Source: Rhodothermaceae bacterium
GTDB taxonomy: Bacteria; Bacteroidota; Rhodothermia; Rhodothermales; JAHQVL01
Length of the DNA: 35,621 nt
Reading direction: 5' to 3'
NCBI GenBank assembly: GCA_019634345.1
Contig: JAHQVL010000338.1
Span: 1 to 35,621, forward strand
Shown: piece by piece, positions 30,875-35,621 of the stretch
Layout of the letters: each line of letters begins with the position of its first letter
How positions within the stretch are numbered: the first letter of the stretch is position 1
Program-made: the position numbers and the translations under genes
The notes under the pieces: model-generated
The model's input: only the letters and a program-made list of their open reading frames with translations
Database searches by the model: none
Told to the model about the DNA's origin: nothing

Positions 30875-33454
30875 ATGTATGACTTCTTATATAGATTATG
30901 CTGCCCCATGCCCTACCTACTCCTTATTCTCTTCTTTCTTGTTTTTAATAACGCAACGGCCCAGAATCTCGAGCATAACGTCTATCGCTTTAATGCAGGT
31001 GCAGGGGAGACCTTTCAAGACTATGTTGGCCTCACAACGGAGGACCTGTACACAGAAGAAAAAGGCTATGGATGGACGGACGTACCTGAGAACGGCTTTT
31101 CTCGATCCGGTAGAAATCTATTCAGAAGTCAGGCCTTGCAGCAAGGTGTTCAAGGCGAGACTCTAGGGTTTCGAGCCGACGTACCTGAAGGAAGATGGTG
31201 GCTGACCCTGTGGATGGAAGCCGGCCTGGAAGATGTCAACACGTCAACACTTACACTCAATGGAATGCCTGTCCAGTTAGCATGGAATCCCTTTGATCAG
31301 CCCGCTGAACCACGAACTGCGATCCAAAATATATACCGCCTGCTACACAAACCCGTGGATGTAAGGGCTGAAGGACTCCAGTTTGAACTTAAAGGGGACG
31401 CCGATCAAGTGCGCATTCTTGCTTTCACCTTGCATCCGGATCCCTCGTCGAGTGAGGACCATGCGTTGTTTTTTTCTCGCTTGAGAGAGCTGGGGTCATA
31501 CAAGACCATGATCTATGATCCAAAGAATAATGAAGGGTCAGTGTTTAACACGATTCGGGCGGCAACCAAAGAATTAGAATCTCTCAGAAAAGAGTTAGAT
31601 ACCCATCAAGATTCCCCTTTTGTGTCCTATTGGTCCGACCAAATTGAACATTTAATTAGAGCTGAAACACTGCTAGCTATGAGGGGATGGGATTGGGCCA
31701 ATGACGAAACAGGAATGAGCCTGTTTGAACGAATCCACCAGGGCATCATGATCCTGGATGGGATTCTTGATCGCCCCGATGCATTATCCTATCCCTTGTA
31801 TGAACGGGCGGCGTTTTCCCGCGGACGGCTTGCACACTGGCTGAAGGTTGAAGGCAGCTCGCCCCAACAGATTCCGGGTATTCGTAACCCTGATTTTGTA
31901 TGGCTGAACCAGCTCCACCCGGAGGACTCTTTGTTTGCCATGTACGTTGGGAAGCAATTCGATATTCCGGATGCCTGCGATGCGCAATTGAAATCGACAC
32001 ATGCACCCGAGTGGGCACAGGCTCAACATGAAACATTATGCAGGCTTCGTCTCATTTCACATTGGTGGGTAACAGAGCAGCAGGCGCCAAACGGGGAGTT
32101 AGGAGGTAAATACGGCGACGATGTAGAAATACTTCGCTGGTGGCCGGCGCTCATTTTGTCAGGGGATACAATTACCTACTCAGGCTGGAAACGTCTTGCA
32201 GATGGCGTGTGGAATAGCGGAAAGATCACAGACGGGTATGCTAAGAAGGTGAGCGATGTTGAGCACGCCTCTGAGTTTGTCTCTGATACAGCTCCCGTTA
32301 TGACGCTCTTTTCGGATGATCCTGTTTATGCGGACCGCCTCGCGTATTCTGCACGCCATTTCGAACACCTCTGGACCGGCACTACCCCTACAGGAGACCG
32401 GTTCTTTAAATCAGCATGGTTTAGTTCTTCAGAAATAGAAACGGACCCGCCCAAAAATCGGGACGTCGTGTATAACACGCGTGCAACAAAGGCCGTTCGA
32501 TATTATGCCTGGAAAACAGGCGACCCCCACGTCATCGATTTGTTGTCTCAGTGGTCCTCGTCATGGGCCCGTGCAGCTATGCGTACCGATAAGAATAAAC
32601 CAAGAGGCATTGTCCCTCCTTCGGTTCGATTCCCGGATGGCGCTATCAATGGGGATGAGCCATCGTGGTACGACGCCAACATGTACTGGACCTACTTCAA
32701 TTGGAGGGGGAGTGCAATGATGTTGGAGCAGATGTTATTCACGTATACGCAAACGAGGGATGAGCAATTGCTTCAACCCTTATGGGCAACCCTGGCGCTT
32801 ATCCGCGATCATGCCGGCAACGAAGATGCTGCCTCTGTACCTGGTTCAGCTGCCTGGGCCGTACAGAAAATGATCCATTCGCCTCGATTCATGAGCGTAG
32901 CTTCTCAGTGGCGGCTTATCACTGGTGACACACGGTTTGATGATGTGCTGCTTCGTTATGGGACTCCTTACCTGCGGTACAGAATGACGAACGATGAATC
33001 GCATCTTGTTGAGGGGCTAGCAGAAATCCTGGAAAAAGTTCGCTATAACACTCCGCTCCTCACTTACGAGGCCATCCATACGGACCGAATCTACGTAACC
33101 AATAGCGGGAACGGTTCTTCTCATCTTAAGGGCATGTTAACTGGAGATGGTATGATTGAGGATATGTCTCCCTATCCGGTACTTACCTGGGAGAAGGCAC
33201 CCTCAACAACAACCGCATTGATTACCGATTCTACACCGAATTCCATAAACGCCACAGTTTTTGTTTTTGAGGAAAATGAGGCAAATATCACTGCCCGAGT
33301 ATGGCCGCTGCAGCCAGGAGAGTATAAGATGACCCTGACGGATGAATCCGGGCACAAGGTGGTGGAAGAACGGGTCACTATATACGAAAGAGGACAACGC
33401 CTCCAGTTTGTTGTACCAGGTAATCAGCTTGTCAGGTTGCAGGTGGAGAGGTAG
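30875..33454 (+). CDS. Large secreted protein of unknown function, probably glycan-active
   Basis: 859 residues if started at ATG 30875, which puts an Arg in the n-region of the signal (LYRLCCPMPYLLLILFFLVFNNATA-Q); ATG 30908 is the alternative. The N-terminal domain (HNVYRFNAGAGETFQDYVGL, YTEEKGYGWTDVPENGFSR) resembles the malectin/GDSL-associated carbohydrate-binding fold seen on rhamnogalacturonan acetylesterases. The rest (from about 230) is mostly alpha-helical with Trp-, Tyr- and His-rich motifs: ISHWWVTEQQAPNGELGGKYGDDVEILRWW, DVEHASEFVSDTAP, NMYWTYFNWRG. This fits an (alpha/alpha) toroid such as polysaccharide lyases or glycosidases, plus a C-terminal beta-sandwich. No family is recognised and catalytic residues are only candidates (Asp/Glu in GDDVE). 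The divergent transporter and downstream TonB receptor support glycan use. Confidence 0.7.
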   Translation: MYDFLYRLCCPMPYLLLILFFLVFNNATAQNLEHNVYRFNAGAGETFQDYVGLTTEDLYTEEKGYGWTDVPENGFSRSGRNLFRSQALQQGVQGETLGFRADVPEGRWWLTLWMEAGLEDVNTSTLTLNGMPVQLAWNPFDQPAEPRTAIQNIYRLLHKPVDVRAEGLQFELKGDADQVRILAFTLHPDPSSSEDHALFFSRLRELGSYKTMIYDPKNNEGSVFNTIRAATKELESLRKELDTHQDSPFVSYWSDQIEHLIRAETLLAMRGWDWANDETGMSLFERIHQGIMILDGILDRPDALSYPLYERAAFSRGRLAHWLKVEGSSPQQIPGIRNPDFVWLNQLHPEDSLFAMYVGKQFDIPDACDAQLKSTHAPEWAQAQHETLCRLRLISHWWVTEQQAPNGELGGKYGDDVEILRWWPALILSGDTITYSGWKRLADGVWNSGKITDGYAKKVSDVEHASEFVSDTAPVMTLFSDDPVYADRLAYSARHFEHLWTGTTPTGDRFFKSAWFSSSEIETDPPKNRDVVYNTRATKAVRYYAWKTGDPHVIDLLSQWSSSWARAAMRTDKNKPRGIVPPSVRFPDGAINGDEPSWYDANMYWTYFNWRGSAMMLEQMLFTYTQTRDEQLLQPLWATLALIRDHAGNEDAASVPGSAAWAVQKMIHSPRFMSVASQWRLITGDTRFDDVLLRYGTPYLRYRMTNDESHLVEGLAEILEKVRYNTPLLTYEAIHTDRIYVTNSGNGSSHLKGMLTGDGMIEDMSPYPVLTWEKAPSTTTALITDSTPNSINATVFVFEENEANITARVWPLQPGEYKMTLTDESGHKVVEERVTIYERGQRLQFVVPGNQLVRLQVER

Positions 33455-33514
33455 TATGTGTTGCTAAATGGTAGGTATAGATTCCCTGATGAGATATACC
33501 AAGGGGATACAAGG

Positions 33515-33525
33515 GTGCATTGCAC
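33515..33525. other. Short palindrome upstream of the TonB receptor
   Basis: GTGCA-T-TGCAC (33515-33525) sits 68 nt before the receptor start, in the 138-bp intergenic region. It is possibly an operator. CCCG-TT-CGGG also occurs a little downstream. No other feature is evident in this gap. Confidence 0.25.
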
Positions 33526-33592
33526 GAGTGGTAACAATTTCTTTAATTACCCTTCCCGTTCGGGCGCCTAATCGTTTATAACCCACCACCCC

Positions 33593-35621
33593 ATGGCCCC
33601 TTTTTTGTTCAAGAGATTACCTGGTATTCTTTTCCTTCTGGCTTTGCTGGCTGGTTGTCCCTCAATATTATGGGCTCAAACAGGATCCCTTGAAGGGCGA
33701 ATAACGGATGGGCAGACGGGGGACCCCTTACCAGGGGCTAGCATTCGAATCGTTGGTACGGCTATAGGTACAGCTACAGATATCGAAGGGTTTTATCGTA
33801 TAACGGGCATTGGTGTTGGAGAGCGACAACTTCAGGTTTCCTACGTCGGTTATCAAGCCATGCAAGCGACAGTTACAATCACAGGAAGCCAAACAACGAC
33901 CTTTGATGCCCAGCTTACCTTTGGTGTAGTTGAAGGGGAGGAGATCATTGTTACGGCACAGGCTGCCGGGCAGGCTGCTGCAATCAACCAGCAATTATCC
34001 TCCAATACAATTACAAACGTAGTCTCCGCTGAGCGCATCCAGGAACTGCCCGATCAAAATGCGGCAGAGTCCGTAGGCCGATTGCCTGGGATTTCGATAG
34101 AGCGCGATGCGGGCGAAGGGCAAAAGGTCATCATCCGTGGGCTCTCGCCCAAATTCAATGCCATTACAGTCAACGGAGAACGTGTACCTTCTACCGACGG
34201 CGATGACCGGTCGGTTGATCTTTCTATGATCTCTCCGGATGTTTTAGCGGGAATTGAAGTATTCAAAGCACTTACTCCCGATAAGGACGCAGACGCAATT
34301 GGTGGGGCCGTTAACCTGATCACAAGAAAGGCGCAGCCTGGATTGCGAGGTAATGTGCGATTGCAAACGGGGTATAACGATCACGAGAGCGAGTACGGAC
34401 AGTACAAAGGAAGTTTTGTGGCAAGTAATCGTTTTTTTGGCAATAAACTGGGGCTGGTAGGTACAGGAAGCTTGCAGAGGGCAAATCGGAGTTCTGATCT
34501 ACTCGATGCGGGATATATCTTTACTCGGGAAGAGGAAACAGGAAGCATTATTTCTGTCAATAGCCTCAACCTTGGCGATCGCCTCGAGACGCGAGATCGT
34601 TACACAGGTGGTTTGACGCTCGACTACGAGATTCCTGGTGGTGAACTCGTGCTTAATAGCTTTGCCGGTTACACAGATAGGGAGGAAGTGCGGCGGAGAA
34701 AGAGGTATCGCATCGGAAGTGCGTACACCGAATACGATCTGCGAGACCGTGAGATTGGCCAGTATTTATATACTACCGCATTGAGCGGCGACCATGACTT
34801 TCAGAAATTTCAGGTATCCTGGCTCGGTTCATACGCTCGGACCTTTCAAAAAACACCGTTTTCGAATAACTCCCGTTTTCGTGAGCTTGCAGCGTTTACA
34901 AATAACTTGATCGAAAACCAGGGACCGGAACTCATTCCTTCAGGTGCGAGGAGCGAGCTGGAGCGAACGTGGTTTTTTGAAAATACGTTCGAGCGAGTAC
35001 GAGTAAACGACCGTAACCTGTCAGCCAGGGTGGATGTTCATGTCCCCTTCAACCTGCAAAACACGGTTACAGGTCTCGTTTCTTTTGGAGGCAAGGTCAG
35101 GGACAAATCGAGAAACCGCAACGGTACGCGGTTTCGCAGCCCTTTCGGGGAATTGGATGTCATCGGGCAAGAATCACCGGGGCGATTTGATCTCTTTCAA
35201 AGCCAGCGAATATTGATTTCTAATTTCCTCGATGCTGGCTTCGATCCAGGTAACTTCCTGAACGGGCAATTTGAGTTTGGTCCCGGTTTAGATATTGATG
35301 CGCTCAATGCGTTTACGGACGAATTTAGGTCTCGGTATATCGTTGATATTGAGAGCGAAACGGAAGACTACGATGCGAGCGAAACTGTACAAGCCGCCTA
35401 TGTAATGGCAGAAGTAAAGATCGGCCCCAAATTAATGATCATGCCCGGTGTGCGGTATGAAAAAACAGTGACCGATTATGTGAGCTTTGATCTTGACGGT
35501 GAGTTCGATGACAACGGCGTATTCGAAGGGACCATCGAGAGAATTACCGGCGGTCGTGATTATGAAGAAGTCCTGCCAATGGTCCATGTGCGGTACAAGG
35601 TGAATGATCAGTTCGACATCC
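33593..35621 (+). CDS. TonB-dependent outer-membrane receptor, 3' end outside window
   Basis: 676 codons are visible from ATG 33593 with no stop, so the C-terminal part lies beyond the window. Signal peptide MAPFLFKRLPGILFLLALLAGCPSILWA-Q. Residues about 32-112 form a carboxypeptidase-regulatory-like domain (GSLEGRITDGQTGDPLPGAS, GFYRITGIGVGERQLQVSYVGYQ). A TonB-box-like EEIIVTA (116-122) is followed by the plug (about 135-248: ELPDQNAAESVGRLPGISIERDAG, VIIRGLSPKFNAITVNGERV, GIEVFKALTPDKDADAIGGAVNLITRKA). This plug spelling matches my recollection of the TIGR01782-type glycan receptors rather than SusC. Barrel strands follow. It imports a large substrate using TonB energy. No SusD partner is visible up to the window edge. 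Substrate likely a saccharide, inferred from the preceding gene. Confidence 0.92.
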   Translation, partial: MAPFLFKRLPGILFLLALLAGCPSILWAQTGSLEGRITDGQTGDPLPGASIRIVGTAIGTATDIEGFYRITGIGVGERQLQVSYVGYQAMQATVTITGSQTTTFDAQLTFGVVEGEEIIVTAQAAGQAAAINQQLSSNTITNVVSAERIQELPDQNAAESVGRLPGISIERDAGEGQKVIIRGLSPKFNAITVNGERVPSTDGDDRSVDLSMISPDVLAGIEVFKALTPDKDADAIGGAVNLITRKAQPGLRGNVRLQTGYNDHESEYGQYKGSFVASNRFFGNKLGLVGTGSLQRANRSSDLLDAGYIFTREEETGSIISVNSLNLGDRLETRDRYTGGLTLDYEIPGGELVLNSFAGYTDREEVRRRKRYRIGSAYTEYDLRDREIGQYLYTTALSGDHDFQKFQVSWLGSYARTFQKTPFSNNSRFRELAAFTNNLIENQGPELIPSGARSELERTWFFENTFERVRVNDRNLSARVDVHVPFNLQNTVTGLVSFGGKVRDKSRNRNGTRFRSPFGELDVIGQESPGRFDLFQSQRILISNFLDAGFDPGNFLNGQFEFGPGLDIDALNAFTDEFRSRYIVDIESETEDYDASETVQAAYVMAEVKIGPKLMIMPGVRYEKTVTDYVSFDLDGEFDDNGVFEGTIERITGGRDYEEVLPMVHVRYKVNDQFDI

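Overview
The window most likely comes from a marine member of the Bacteroidota/Rhodothermota (FCB) group. The evidence is two tandem subtilases with type IX secretion (T9SS, Por-type) C-terminal sorting domains, a TonB-dependent receptor with an N-terminal carboxypeptidase-regulatory domain, many lipoproteins, Tat-exported Gfo/Idh/MocA and DUF1501 proteins, a planctomycete-type cytochrome (PSCyt1/DUF1549/LamG/DUF1553), and start codons that mostly lack a Shine-Dalgarno sequence. No rRNA, tRNA, CRISPR array, transposase or phage gene was seen. The assignment is inference from gene content only.

Layout. (1) 1-4.8 kb: two paralogous secreted S8 peptidases, the first cut by the window edge. (2) 5.0-11.9 kb: a sugar-oxidation region. 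A minus-strand pair (amidohydrolase-type lactonase, then an L-fucose-dehydrogenase-like SDR) diverges from a plus-strand run: SMP-30 lactonase, IlvD/Edd-type sugar-acid dehydratase, two SDRs and an NAD-dependent epimerase/dehydrogenase. Together they look like a non-phosphorylative route: sugar to lactone, aldonate, 2-keto-3-deoxy acid, and further oxidation. The final cleavage enzyme, a kinase and a regulator are absent. (3) 12-23.7 kb: a patchwork of single genes: beta-propeller lipoprotein, two GNATs, two Gfo/Idh/MocA oxidoreductases, a class C serine hydrolase, a degenerate LytM lipoprotein, DUF4174, DUF2306 and DUF1330 proteins, an unknown lipoprotein, an esterase remnant and a GH44 glycanase. 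(4) 23.7-30.9 kb: a minus-strand operon of an NRAMP-fold transporter, a TIM-barrel isomerase/epimerase, PSCyt1/LamG/DUF1553 and DUF1501. (5) 30.9-35.6 kb: a large secreted protein of unknown function and the start of a TonB-dependent receptor.

The least expected structure lies between the genes. At least eight intergenic sites (called HR1-HR8 here) carry short arrays with a 7-nt period. The left arms are GTTYNNN units and the right arms are NNNRAAC units. Most sites are long inverted repeats, and each site has its own heptamer spelling that both arms share. Several arrays sit directly before start codons without a Shine-Dalgarno, and one supplies the TTG start codon itself. HR6 and HR8 share a 45-nt, about 80% identical block containing a hairpin with two compensatory base-pair changes, so they look like copies of one composite element. 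A second, unrelated palindromic repeat occupies the 18.05-18.47 kb gap. No single protein system in the window stands out as clearly new. The best protein-level candidates are the NRAMP-fold transporter without metal ligands and the 859-residue secreted protein.
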